Of a stretch of 64,000 nucleotides of DNA, positions 11,164 to 22,590 are shown in pieces. Under the pieces are notes generated by a model. That model saw only the letters and a list, made by a program, of their open reading frames with translations. It was not told where the DNA came from and ran no database searches. The first letter of the stretch is position 1. Each line of letters begins with the position of its first letter. The stretch comes from Eurosta solidaginis (Eukaryota > Arthropoda > Insecta > Diptera > Tephritidae), in NCBI RefSeq assembly GCF_040869045.1, contig NC_090320.1, positions 240,808,978 through 240,872,977 of the forward strand. The letters are read 5' to 3'. The translations under genes were made by a program, and so were the position numbers.

Positions 11164-11234
11164 GCATCTTTGGTTCAATGGTGGAATGCTCGCCTGCCAC
11201 GCCGGTGGCAGGGGTTTGATTCCAGGCCAATTCA
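11164..11234 (+). pseudogene. tRNA-Gly(GCC) pseudogene
   Basis: Follows the fly tRNA-Gly(GCC) layout: D arm ggttcaatggtggaatgc, anticodon loop ctgccac with anticodon GCC at 11196-11198, T arm ggtttgattcc (B box), and a final ttca. The acceptor stem is broken: gcatctt faces ccaattc with only about three of seven pairs, and one anticodon-stem pair (C29/C41) is lost. It therefore looks like a dead tRNA gene or a tRNA-derived SINE head without body; no SINE body follows. Confidence 0.7.
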
Positions 11235-11875
11235 GCATTACTTTTTCCTTTAAATTTTCAAATTAATCAAAGCACAATTTCTAATATATATTTTCACTTC
11301 ACTGATTTCAGCTTTCACAAAAACGCTTTATCTGGCACAATTCTGATCTCCACAGTCTTATCGGCAACCCATTTTATTACTTGCACACAATCCATTCACT
11401 TGAAAAATCTTGTCCAGTAAACGACTTACCTAAAAAGAGAGAAGAGAGGAATAAAAAAGAGTTAAAATGATTAATTGCAAGCAATTTAAACATTATTTAA
11501 AAATAATTGAAAATACTAAAAACAACCACACATAAATACAAATTTAAACTTAATACATTCTATAGTCCAGACAAACACTTTAAAATACTTTTAAAGAAAT
11601 TATCTAATTAAATTAAAGACCTTTTGACATTAATCCCAAATGTATTTAAATGTGAAGCTTGTGTCTGTGAGACATGGCGGGCGATTAGCAGCACTTCACA
11701 GTAAAAAAAAAAATACTTCCACCCAGTGACTTGCGGGCAGGCAGTCGTTTAAGCTTTTATGACGCTGCATGCGAGCGAAGTAGGAGAAGTATTAAAATAA
11801 TGTATCCACCCGATCGGAAATCAACAAAACAAAATAAGTCAGAAATACTTGATCAGGGCAAAAGTATTAAAAAAA
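11235..11875. other. Unassigned stretch
   Basis: No gene or named repeat. A 67-codon open frame at 11731-11934 runs into the next repeat and has no motif. Confidence 0.3.
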
Positions 11876-12416
11876 AAGTAAGGAAGGCTAAGTTCGGGTG
11901 TAACCGAACATTACATACTCAGCTGCCAAATTAAAGCTTGCAAAACTTTTAAATTACCTTCTTTTAAAAGTGGGCGGAGTCAGGCCCATTGTTCAAAATT
12001 TTACTAATTTTCTATTCTGCGTGATAAGGTCAACCCCCCCCCCCCCCCCCCCCCTTTTCCAAGTATCGTAGCTTTATCCGTCTTTGGCAATGAATGATCG
12101 CACTTTTTCGGTTTTTCGAAATTTTCGATATCGAAAAAGTGAGCGTCCGATTTCGTTCATTTTAAATAGCGATCTGAGATGAGTGCCCAGGTACATACCA
12201 TACATACCAAATTTCATTAAGATACCTCAAAATTTACTTATGTTATCGTGTTTACGGACAGGCGGACGGACATGGCTAAATTAATATCTTTTTTCGCCCA
12301 GATCATTTAGATATATATAGAAGTCTATATCTATCTCAATTAGTTTATGCCGATACGGGGTACCTTTATGCGAACAAAATTAATATACTCTGTGAGCTCT
12401 GCTCAGTTGAGTATAA
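11876..12416 (-). mobile_element. HINE/mini-me-like element, internally deleted copy B
   Basis: Left end aagtaaggaaggctaag, hairpin gttcgggtgtaaccgaac (11891-11908), catactcag, then a direct jump into gccaaattaaagcttgc, so most of the centre (including the 130-bp array) is missing. The right end keeps gacaggcggacggacatggc and ends gctctgctcagttgagtata at 12415. A run of about 23 C at 12030-12054 replaces the usual ccacctacc segment. The copy is only 540 bp. Confidence 0.75.
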
Positions 12417-12517
12417 TAAACCAAACTTTAAAGGGATCGTGAAAGTCTTAAATTTTTTATATATAAACCCCGATTTTCAACATTTATTGTTACTGATTCT
12501 CATTATGCTCACAAAGT

Positions 12518-12690
12518 AACAGTTATTTATGGAGTTTTTTAAATCGCTCCAAACATAACAGTTATTTTATGAGTTTTTTGTTTCGCTCGGATTACAACAG
12601 TTATTTTTTAAGTTTTTTTTATCTCGCTCTGAACGCAACAGTTATTTAAAGATTCTTTTTTTTACGCGCTTATATTAGCTTCACCTGTAT
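12518..12690 (+). repeat. 40-bp tandem repeat, four units
   Basis: aacagttatt begins at 12518, 12557, 12596 and 12637, giving 39-41-bp units of the form aacagttattt-(t)atgagtttttt-..tcgctc. The last unit is degraded. No gene overlaps it. Confidence 0.75.
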
Positions 12691-13860
12691 GTTTATAACT
12701 ATCTAGGGTAGGCGCGCAAAGAGACCTATCTAGCGGAAATTATTGAAGGATTGCTCAAATGAGAGTTGGACCCATCTAGCGGCAATTATTGAAGAAGGCA
12801 GTGGTTAAATAACTCGCTACAAAACGAGTTGTGCTTAATAGCGGAGACACGAAACTCTGTGCTACGGCGTGTTGTTTAGTTTTTTTAAATTATATTTATG
12901 CTATTTGCCCGAAAACTCTTATTTTCATAAGCAAGGCCTGTGAAACACTTGGCCTCATCGAGCCGCCTTTTAAGTTTTGACGTAGTTGGACTGACGTAGA
13001 GCTCTTGAAGTTGTTTAGAACCTTCGACTCGTAGCGCATTCAGCGAGCTCTGGAGAGAGCTTTGTATACTGAATAAAAAGTCTTTCAGTGCGAGGAGGCT
13101 TATAAGTCTTTAAAGTAGCTTGGAACCTTACCGCTCCAGTGCCAGGTAAAGGAAACCTCTAGAAAGCGCAAGCACAAGGATGAAAAGTTTGTTATAAGAC
13201 ACATTTCAATAGTTTTAATTACAATAGCGTCACGCACTCAACAACAGTAGCATTTGCTGAAAGTAAAGTATTGGTTTCGATCACTAAAATTTCACCGTCA
13301 ACTTCAAGAACATGAAGTGCAACCATTTAACCTAACTAGTAGTTATGGTGTAATAACTGCGACATAACCACTCCCAGGGATCTTGTAGGTGTCGCTGCAA
13401 ACGAATCGGTCGCTAATGATACTTCAGTCGACGACGTGGATCATTATATAACATCACGACTGAAGTGTAAATTCAAATTTACAGAAGCAAGAAGAAGCAG
13501 TGATCTTTCAAATTAGTTTTCTTGGAAGAAATCTTTGAAAAAATTGTGGCGAAACCTTATTAGCTGAATGGAGCTCACGTTCATAAATTTGTTCGGCAAC
13601 AAACTCGTAATGTTGCCCTTATTCCTGATAGAATTTCTGATATACATAGAAATCTTTTAAAACATTTATGACTCTGTAGAATATAAAATAGGTGAATTAA
13701 ACTAATTAGTGTTCTACTAAACGGAGTTGAACCAAATAACCCTTGAACCCAAGGCGTGCTTTCATTCGGAAGGCTTACGTCATTTGCATTCCACTGACGT
13801 TGTTAGCCTCAATGGGGAAATGTATGCAGTAAAGGTTTTAGACAATCTGACGGACCCCCC
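12691..13860. other. Unassigned stretch
   Basis: No gene recognised. It contains a pair of near-identical 25-bp segments 47 bp apart (gacctatctagcggaaattattga at about 12722 and gacccatctagcggcaatta at about 12769). The rest has no repeat or domain that I can identify. Confidence 0.35.
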
Positions 13861-13861
13861 A

Positions 13862-14525
13862 TAGGGTTAGGGGGCTTAGAATATACCCACGGCAGGTATG
13901 TCTGTCCTAAGAGGCGACTAAAATACCAAATTGATTCATGGGCTCATATATGTAATACTCCTATATTGCTAATAGGAAATGCTCGCAATGTGGTTTGAAT
14001 TCGAAATCAAAACAAGATAGCCTATAAAATTTTTGTGATTGTAGCAGCGTAAGTGTGACAAGAAAAAATTTAAAGTTAGGTACATTCGATTATTGAATAC
14101 AAAAACAATATCGTTTAAACAGCAATATATCGGCACTCTGATGTTTGGGAATGTACCTAGCCTTTTGTAGCAATATAGGAGTATTACATATATACATGGG
14201 GTTGTGTAACGCAACCCTTTCTAGGGGTTGTCAGCGCAATTTATAGCTTCTTCAACGCAATTGTCAATCTCACCTACCCGTGGCAAATCCTGTTTCTTTA
14301 ACAGCCAAGGCTCTGGCGTTCCCAATTTCCGCATGGATCTAGGAGGTGGGAGGCCGGTATGGCCTAGAAGGTTTTATGTGGTCATACTAAATCGTTCCTG
14401 AGATGGTCGGGCTAGTACCTTAATGGTGTTTTTTACCTGAACGTACCGGATCTGCATCCGACAAAGGACCGTCAACATCGATAACACTCCCCAAAACCTT
14501 CAGGGAGTGTTTTTATCGCTTCAAC
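13862..14525 (+). repeat. Dispersed repeat with CAA tail, copy 2 (interrupted)
   Basis: Same family as 899-1290: gggttagggggcttagaata at the start, ggcaggtatgtctgtcc, aaataccaaattgattca, then after an insertion gttgtgtaacgcaaccc, ccaatttccgcatggatct, gagatggtcgggctagtacc, and the end ttatcgcttcaacaaa. It is split by the MITE at 13943-14194; removing that gives a continuous repeat of about 410 bp. Confidence 0.65.
13943..14194. mobile_element. 252-bp MITE with 26-bp terminal inverted repeats
   Basis: Left end (13946-13971) atatatgtaatactcctata followed by ttgcta is the reverse complement of the right end (14167-14193). The direct repeat CATGGG flanks it at 13937-13942 and 14195-14200 and is present once in the uninterrupted host repeat context, so it is a 6-bp target site duplication. 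No coding capacity: the open frame across it on minus is a shadow. The superfamily is uncertain. Confidence 0.85.
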
Positions 14526-15494
14526 AAATATTCCACAGAATTAAGAATTCATAGTTCCAAAATATTAATATAAAGTCTACTAAGGTAGAGCTGAAAGTTT
14601 ATCACGGAATCGACACATTAGCCTCGATCGAGTGATGCAATATAGCGCTTTGACTTATAAACTAATATACTGCACTGGAAGCTTTAGAGAATGATGAATT
14701 AATGTCAATCGAACGTTGCACCACTTGGTTTGAATGTGCGCTTTGGCAATTCATGCAAAGCATGCTTTGATAAGTTCCTATGTTTTGTCCCTGCGCGTTA
14801 GCTATATATAGAAATTAGTGCAATAACAATGGTTTGAGTATACTTCCCTACCCAGCTTTCCTACATTACTTGGTTCTTGAGACCATTATTACCAGTACCC
14901 AATGAGCAACAATTTCAAAACATTTTTACGCAGCTCTATATAACAAGGTCTGTGCGTGAAATAAAACCTATTAATGGCCTCGTGGTACTTTGCTTCCCGA
15001 ATCTCTTATAGTATGTGGATCGAAGGAGCCTAATTTTGGAAAACTTAAATCCTTACAGAAAGATATATGGCTTCTCCGGCATCACTAAAGGCACCCAGTA
15101 CTTGGTCGGACCGCGTCTAACTCCCATAGAAATAACTCGGGTTTTGGCCGACCAATGTTTGTTTTAAAGTGCAACGCTCTTTAAGATAATGAGGAATGGC
15201 ACGCTTTTCCCATAACAGTCCGTACTGGATCGACCCGGGTTCATATAGCATACTGAGCCGTCCTAATTGACTTCTACAGCACTCCTCAAATATAGAGAAG
15301 TATTTCAGTCGTTAAAAACAACAACATAATATATATATGAGATTGTCCCTAAAGTTTCGTACCGTTATCTCACTACAGATTTTTCCTTAGATGTGGTTTT
15401 GGGGGGTTGGGTGAGACTAAGTGGTTGCTACCCCGATCGGAGAAGCTCACTTAGACTACATGAGTAGAATTTCAACAGCTTTAGTTACTTAGAG
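14526..15494. other. Unassigned stretch
   Basis: No gene or named repeat recognised; low-level similarity to decayed LINE coding sequence is possible but I could not find a motif. Confidence 0.3.
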
Positions 15495-16110
15495 ATTCTC
15501 AGTGTAGCGCCAATTTAGTTCCGAATATAACTGATCTCGAGATCCGAATAAACCGAGGTTGAAATTACTTTGCCTACTCCTGCCAAAAGCTGGAAAGCCA
15601 AGCTAAAAGTGACTCGATGTCTCAAGCAAAAAGGAACTCGATATCTCCAACTCCAGACAACTGCATTGGGATGGGGTTTCCGGTATGTTGAGATATACCG
15701 CATGGACTTAGTTTAGAAAGTTCCACATCAGAGCGCTGAGCACTATTCATAAAAGTGATGTAATGAATCCGAATATTTCGGCACACCGCTTGCTATCTAC
15801 TTCCAGTCAAAAATATATAGTAACGATGACAGGAAGTTTCTTCCTAGCGTTTACTTAGCTAACTCGATTCCCATCTGTACAAGAACAGCCCATAGAAGGC
15901 CAGCGAAACTCCGAATTCCCTGCAACTATAAAGAAAGGGCCAATTTGTGCTAAGATATCTGCGTGATTGCTGCCTGGGATATTATAATGCCCTGGAATCA
16001 TAATTTAAGTATGTTTCGAGGCAATCGCGAGCGAGGTCCGGTGCCACAGTCGAATTCAGAGCCTTGTTTGCCGCTTGGCTATGCGAGTCGATATTACATT
16101 TTCTAACTTC
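15495..16110 (-). pseudogene. LINE ORF2 3' fragment (minus), RNase H and C-terminus
   Basis: On minus, 16085-16040 gives DSHSQAANKALNSTVAPDLA-like RNase H sequence, and about 15998-15950 gives GHYNIPGSNHADILAQ, the His/Asp block. Near 15795-15730 KRCAEIFGFITS matches RSAEIIGFTK of the 6413-7196 copy. Frames shift repeatedly. Same subfamily as 6413-7196 and 48800-49100. Confidence 0.65.
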
Positions 16111-16830
16111 AGTAGTAATGTTTAGCATCCACACCCACCGCATCCTCAATCGCCCATCCTTTTCTTGTAGCGATATGGAAACTCCGCCAGGGCTTTGGGA
16201 AACGATTTAATGTGACCAAATTGAACCTTATAGGTTACTAGCCCCCTCCTTCCGTGAGGAACTGCGCACCCTTAATTGCAGCGACTTTCGTTTAGAAGGA
16301 TGCTACATTAATTGGTCAGCTGCAAACATCGATCTCGTGGCCGAAACCGCACCACCAACCTTCCCATCCAACTGCGACACATCACTGCACAAGCCGGGTT
16401 TCTCATCGCATTACTCTCTCAAACGAAAAAGTTTGTTTACTTGGTCCCCATTGCCAGACTCTCCTTGTACTAGTTGTTAGTACGATGAACAGGCTACAGG
16501 GATCTATCTACTCCTTATTTTGTTATACGTGAAGCCAAAATTTAAAAGCGGATCCAAGTCAGTAGATTCGCAAAGTATGTACCATCGACCAGACCAAGTA
16601 TTGCGATACACGCAACTCATGCGAGGCGAGGAACCTGTTCACTTGTCTTGATATGTCTTACCACATGTATTTGCCACACTCCCGTACATCACAAACACTT
16701 TGATTACAACACAAAAGGATGCTGTGAAGCCACTCAAACCAAGAAATGCTCTGCACAACTTTAAGCGCCACCTGAATTAATTGTAAGCACGGTAGAAAAC
16801 AAGTGCAAGAAAATTGCAAAAATAAAATTC
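16111..16830. other. Unassigned stretch
   Basis: No feature recognised; may hold further decayed upstream LINE sequence on minus. Confidence 0.3.
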
Positions 16831-18530
16831 AACAAGTAAGGAAGGTTAAGTTCGGGTGTAACCGAACATTACATACTCAGTTGAGAGCTATGGTGACAAC
16901 ATAAGGGAAAATAACCATGTAGGAAAATGGACCGAGGGAAACCCTGGAATGTGTTTGTATGACATGTGTATCAAATGAAAGGCATTAAAGAGTATTTTAT
17001 GAGGGAGTGGGCCATAGTCCTATAGGTGGACGCCATTTAGGGATATCGCCATAAAGGTGGATCAGGGTTGACTCTAGAATTTGTTTGTACGATATTGGTA
17101 TCAAATTAGACGTATTAATGAGAGTTTTAAAAGGGAGTGGTGGTAGTTGTATATGTGATGTTGTTTTCCAGATATCGACCAAAATGTGGACCAGGGTGAC
17201 CCAGAACATCATCTGTTGGATACCGCTAATTTATTTATATATGTAATACCACGAACAGTATCCTTTCCAAGATTTCAAGGGTTTTTTATTTCGCCCTGCA
17301 GATCTTTTTCATTTTCTTCTACTTAATATGGTAGGTGTCACACCCATTTTACAAAGTTTTTTTCTAAAGTTAGATTTTGCGTCAGTAAACTAATCCAAAT
17401 ACCATGTTTCATCCCTTTTTTCGTATTTGGTATAGAATTATGGCATTTTTTCGTCTTTCGTAATTTTCGATATCGAAAAAGTGGGCGTGGTCATAGTCCG
17501 ATATCGGCCATTTTTTATACCAATACAAAGTGAGTTCAGATAAGTACGTGAACTGAGTTTAGTAAAGATATATCGATTTTTGCTCAAGTTATCGTGTTAA
17601 TTGCCGAGCGGAAGGACAGACGGTCGACTGTGTATAAAAACTGGGCGTGGCTTCAACCGATTTCGCCCATTTTGACAGAAAACAGTAACCGTCATAGAGT
17701 CTATTCCTCTACCAAATTTCAGAAGGATTGGTAAATTTTTGTTCGACTTATGGCATTAAAAGTATTCTAGAAAAACTAAATGAAAAAGGGCGGAACCACG
17801 CCCATTTTGAAATTTTCTTTTATTTTTGCATTTTGTTTCACCATATCATTACTGAAGTTGAGTGTTGACATAATTTACTTATATACTGTATAGATATTAA
17901 ATTTTTTGTTAAAATTTGACATTAAAAAAATTTTTCTTTCAAAGTGGGCGTGGTCGTTCTCCGATTTTGCTAATTTTTATTAAGCATACATATAGTAATA
18001 GGAGTAACGTTCCTGCCAAATTTCATAATGATATCTTCAACGACTGCCATATTACAGCTTGTAAAACTTTTAAATTACCTTCTTTTAAAAGTGGGCTGTG
18101 CCACGCCCATTGTCCAAAATTTTACTAATTTTCTATTCTGCGTCATAAATTCAACTCACCTACCAAGTTTCATCGCTTTATTCGTCTTTGGTAATGAATT
18201 ATCGCACTTTTTCGATTTTTCGAAACTTTCGATATCGAAAAAATGGGCGCAGTTATTGTCCTTAACGTTCATTTTAAATAGCGGTCTGAGATGAGTATCC
18301 AAGAACCTACATACCAAATTTCATCAAGATACCTCAAAATTTACTCAAGTTATCGTGTTAACGGACAGACGGACGGACGGACGGACATGGCTTAATCGAA
18401 TTTTTTTTCGATACTGATGATTTTGATATGTGGAAGTCTATATCTATCTCGATTCCTTTATACCTGTACAACCAACCGTTATCCAATCAAAGTTAATATA
18501 CTCTGTGAGCTCTGCTCAACTGAGTATAAA
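16831..18530 (-). mobile_element. HINE/mini-me-like element, full copy C
   Basis: The clearest copy. Left end aacaagtaaggaaggttaag, hairpin with 6-bp stem gttcgg/ccgaac (16850-16867), then ATACTCAGTTGAG at 16873-16885. Right end CTCAACTGAGTAT at 18515-18527 is its exact inverse. The GTCY microsatellite lies at 18364-18387 (gacagacggacggacggacg). Between them are about two units of the 130-bp repeat (16960-17220) and several paired gggcgtgg...cgatatcgaaaa stretches. This arrangement (subterminal inverted repeats, one terminal hairpin, internal tandem repeats, microsatellite) is that described for Helentron-associated elements of Diptera. Such elements encode nothing; short open frames inside are incidental. 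Confidence 0.8.
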
Positions 18531-18929
18531 AAAAGTATATTACAATGAACGAGAAGAATAAGTCTTGGAAACCAAAAACAAAGCCACCAAACCCCACTAC
18601 GCCGCCGAACACGGCAAAGTCAAGACGAACGCAAGACAAACGATTCAATTGTAGCAATCATGAAACCTAAGGAGGAGGAGGAGGCATAGATATAAACAAT
18701 ACAGTACGAGCTCATCTCATTGAAGTCGAGAATCCTGGGCACTGTGCCACATTTTCGAAGATCGTTTGTCTTCACAAGAGTTCCTATAGTTATTGTTTTT
18801 TCGGTTTGCTGATGTTGTTTAAACAGGTTTCGCATACAGTCAGTCGGTCAGTCAGTTTGAGCTGATTGGTAGGGACGAGTGTTGACGAGTTTTATAACGT
18901 AAACGGGATTCAGGGAAGTGAAACATAAA
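18531..18929 (+). other. Possible 5' untranslated/promoter region
   Basis: Less AT-rich than its surroundings and not repetitive. A fly initiator-like TCAGTT lies at 18852-18857 within a cagtcagtcggtcagtcagt stretch (about 18837-18857). No TATA box at the expected distance. The candidate start codon follows at 18930. Confidence 0.25.
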
Positions 18930-21656
18930 ATGCAGACGTACAACGTGTCGCCACTTCGTCGCCTGTCTGGGGCGCGTTCCTTGCCAACACATAGTAAAAA
19001 GGTAAGTGGCAAACCCCAAGGCGGAATAATTTGTGGTGCACATGATTGCATACATTGAAGACGATCTAGATATTTGTTAGTGAGTGTTGTTGGTGTATGT
19101 TGTATGCCCATGTGTGGATCGTGTACGGTTGGAAGTGCTCATCAGGTATGCTGACCACAACCTTGGGGAGACAGCGGAGTTCTGAGTGAGAGTTTGTGTA
19201 AATTTACGCGCGTCGCCTTAATTAAAAACAGAAGAAAGCTACATGTTAGTGTTAAAATTGTGTGACTTTTAATTAAAATGCTGTCGAATTTTGGACTTCC
19301 GTCACGCTAAAGCAGCTGAACCGTTTGTAGGAGAAAGATGTAAGGAATTACTTGGTTGCAGCACTTGTTTAAGTGTATATACCGAGCTGCAGTGTGCGTG
19401 ACAAATTATTTGTACTTTCTCAGATTATAAGTTCTGTATAAGGAATGGGTTCAAGATGACACCGCTCAAGTGGGAGCATATTCTTTCGAGGAACGATAGA
19501 CTTTCGTGTTTGATACATTCGTTTATATAGGCAAAGAGGAGAGATCACAATCTCATGATTATCAAGTAATATTTCCTACATCCTCCTAAAGTGACGAGTC
19601 TGGCCGAAACTTTCACTGCAGCATAAATACAAAGTTTGAATTTCTTTTGGTCTAGCCAATCAATCCAATGTCAACTGCACTATTTAGTTTCCCAATTACC
19701 GGAATACTTTATCTGTGCCTGAGTTAACCTTATTCAAAGTCCTGTATTATAAAATATCCTTGGCTTTAAGACCAGAAGTTCTCTATTCTCTGGATGAGGG
19801 AAATGTCGAAGCACGTTTGTTCAGCATTGTCAATGCAACCTCAAGGACTTTAAAGAGGGGCAGACTTTACATGTCCCGCCACTCAGCAGTCCGAACAAGA
19901 AATTCTCATTCAATATTTCCCATCCTTCGCTAAACTTGCAATTTCGCTGTAATTATACCGCTTTTTGTCACGGTACTGAGGCTGCTTGAGCTAAAATGCA
20001 AGTGAATCAGAGAAAGTTGGCTTTTAGGACTCTCCTTTATTTAATTTAAATTTAAATATAGATTTTTTTTACATTTTTGTCCGTTTGATTTTAGTTTTAT
20101 TTTTCTATTTTTCATAATTTTTTTTTTATTTATTTCTTTACTTGTTTTATTTTTTTTTTATTTCTTTTTCTTATGCTTTCTATTTATGCTTTTTATTTTT
20201 TTTCCGTATATTTTTTATTTTTTTTTTAAGTATAGTTCTTATATTTTTATTATATGTTTTGTTTTATATTTTTGTTATTATTTGTATTTTCTTGCTTATT
20301 ATTCCTATTTATTTATTCTTTGCTTATTATTTCTTTTTATAATTTTCGAATTTCCTTACTTTTTTACTGTGCTTTTGCTTCCTCATTCTTTTAATTGTGT
20401 TAGGATAACTGATTTTATTTATATATTTTATTTTTTTTTTTCATTTTAATTTAATTCCTTTTTTTTAATTTTTACTATCTGTTTTCATTTTTTTAATAAT
20501 ATTTTAATTTTAATAAGTTTTTTTAGTACATATTACTTTTTTGTACATACTTTAATTCATTTATAAAAGTTTTTGATCCATTTCTTTTCATTTTTATGTT
20601 TGTATTAATTTTTGTTATGTTTACCTAATTATTTTATTTTTATTTTTTCATTAAAAAAAAAAATAAACTACTATTTTCATCCATATTTGTTATTCTAATG
20701 ATTTATAAATGTTGACATTTTTGTATCTTTATGTATTTAATTGGTTTATATAAAAATTCTGTTTCGCTTTTTTCCTTCTAATTCATTTTCTCTTGTGTCT
20801 TCTATTCATCATTTTTCTAATTTTTTTATGGTTTATTTTTTTTATTAATAATTTCTATTTTATTATTTTTTATATTTTGTATTTTTTTTTTTTTTTTGTA
20901 GAACATGTATATGTATTAATACTTGTAAATGCTTTTATTTATTTTTAAATTTTTGCCCAATTGCTTTATTTTAAATTTGCTATTTTTGTTTTATTTTTTT
21001 TGTTTTATCCTTCCTGGTAGCATTTCCAATACTATTGTTTAATTAATTTTTTTTTTTTATTATTTATTGAAAGTAATTTGATTATTTTTATTTTTTGCGA
21101 CATTTTTCTTTTTTTTCGGTGTTTTTTATTTATTAATTGTTAAAAAGTTAACAGTTAATAAAGTTCTGTGATTTTTTTTTCATTACTCGTTTAGTCTTTT
21201 TACTATTTTTTACATTTTGTAATTGTTCCTAATTTTCACTATTATTTTTATTTGTTGTAAACTTTTCTAATATTTTCTCTTCATGTTTTATTTATCTTAC
21301 TTTCATCTATTTACTATTTTTTATTTATTTCTTTCTGTGTGGTTTTAGTTCCGGTTTTTCATTTTTCCTTAATTTTTTTCTTGTTTAACTTTCTATTATT
21401 GCTTTACTTTTTCTATTATTTTTATGTTTTTTTATACTTGCTATATATTATATATATATTGTATTCTCATTTGAATTTTTTTAATTTCCTTATTGTTTTA
21501 ATTTTATTCTTTTTTAATGTATTAATATTTTAAATTTTTTTTTCCATTTTTTAGCACAACCGGGTATTAAAAGTGAAGGGCGATTGCTATCGCACAGCAG
21601 TTACTTGTGAGGACATAGTTTTAAAAGACGGCCGAAGTTGTACGACCAACAAGTAG
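18930..21656 (+). CDS. Candidate two-exon small gene (57 codons)
   Basis: Not a recognised family. Exon 1 would run from ATG 18930 to 19001 (24 codons, beginning MQTYNVSPLRR, Arg/Ser-rich), ending aaaaag directly before a consensus 5' splice site gtaagt (19002-19007). A strong 3' splice site ttttttag ends at 21554 after a long pyrimidine-rich tract. Exon 2 (21555-21653, 33 codons, beginning HNRVLKVKGDCYR, three Cys) continues in the same phase to TAG at 21654-21656. AATAAA follows at 21674 and 21871. The splice sites and preserved phase are suggestive, but 33 open codons can arise by chance, so a non-coding transcript or nothing at all are alternatives. The intron would be 2.55 kb. Confidence 0.3.
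20050..21552 (+). repeat. 1.5-kb T-rich low-complexity tract
   Basis: About 1500 bases made almost only of T with scattered A and few C or G on the plus strand (runs such as tttttttttattt). The strand asymmetry is extreme and ends sharply at the ttttttag at 21554. Open frames rich in Phe, Leu, Ile and Tyr across it are by-products of TTT/TTA codons. It could be an expanded intron-end polypyrimidine-like tract or a decayed poly(T)/poly(A) retroposition tail. Confidence 0.85.
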
Positions 21657-21954
21657 AAAAAACAACAGTATCTAATAAAAATTTCAACACATCACCTCCA
21701 ACGTTTTCAGACTAATCTTAAAACTATCACCCATCAAAAATTTAACCGCATTGACCCATTGAACTTTACCGAAAAAGACACGAGACTGTACGAAGGCAAG
21801 AAAAGAAAATAAATCTAAAACAAAAACAAAAACAAAACGCGTAAAGTCACATTCACCTAAGTACGTCATAAATAAAATATTTTCATTTATATCAGCGCAT
21901 AAAAATCGATTTTATTACAATTTTATTGCCAACATTCAAGATAAAGATACGAAA

Positions 21955-22105
21955 ATGGAACCGAGACAACGGAGACAACAGCAAACGATTTTACCGCAAT
22001 CCATAAATACAAGCTGTAAACAAGAACCGCACATTAATAAAAAAAAAACAATTTGGAGAGAAAAACGTAAAGTGACAAAGCGTAGGTTAGTTGTCGAAGG
22101 GGGGA
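21955..22105 (+). CDS. Candidate isolated coding exon, low confidence
   Basis: An ATG at 21955 (context cgaaaatgg) opens a basic frame starting MEPRQRRQQQTILPQS that runs to 22105, where gtaagt (22106-22111) could be a splice donor; unspliced, it reaches a stop six bases later. Lys/Arg-rich, no domain recognised. No acceptor partner found downstream. It may be chance. Confidence 0.15.
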
Positions 22106-22111
22106 GTAAGT

Positions 22112-22590
22112 GAAGTAGAGCTGTGAATAATCAACAGGCACTACAACCGAACTTTGTGTCGACAAATTAAAACTTTGTATGCATTTTTGGTTATCAGTGT
22201 AAAAGACAATTACATACAGTGCATCACAAAATTATGCGCCTAATATTATAAATTTTATTTCAAGAAAGAATAATAGTGTCATATTTCAAACAAAATCTTC
22301 GATCATTGCTTTGTCATCCTATCTTCCTCCAAACTCTTCGATTCTGAGCGCAATATTTATCAGCGTGATGCCCATCCTTATTTCCAAAGATCGCATACCA
22401 TTATGGTACCATTTCTAAAGCTATCATTTGCAGCAACAACGGAAGAGGCTACTGTTTATTTGCGCATTTCAAAAAAACATATTTTCCAAGCAAACGCTCA
22501 TGCGCAGAATGTTGTAATTGTTTAATGTTGGCAATATATTTTGTTTTAATTTTTTGTTAGACTCACGCAATAAAATTATATTTTTATACA
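22112..22590. other. Unassigned stretch
   Basis: AT-rich, no gene or repeat recognised. Confidence 0.3.

Noticed and set aside
20142..20449. Open frames rich in Phe, Leu, Ile and Tyr that look like membrane proteins (also 21339-21533)
   Set aside because: They arise from the T-rich low-complexity tract, have no start context or conserved feature, and every frame there looks similar.
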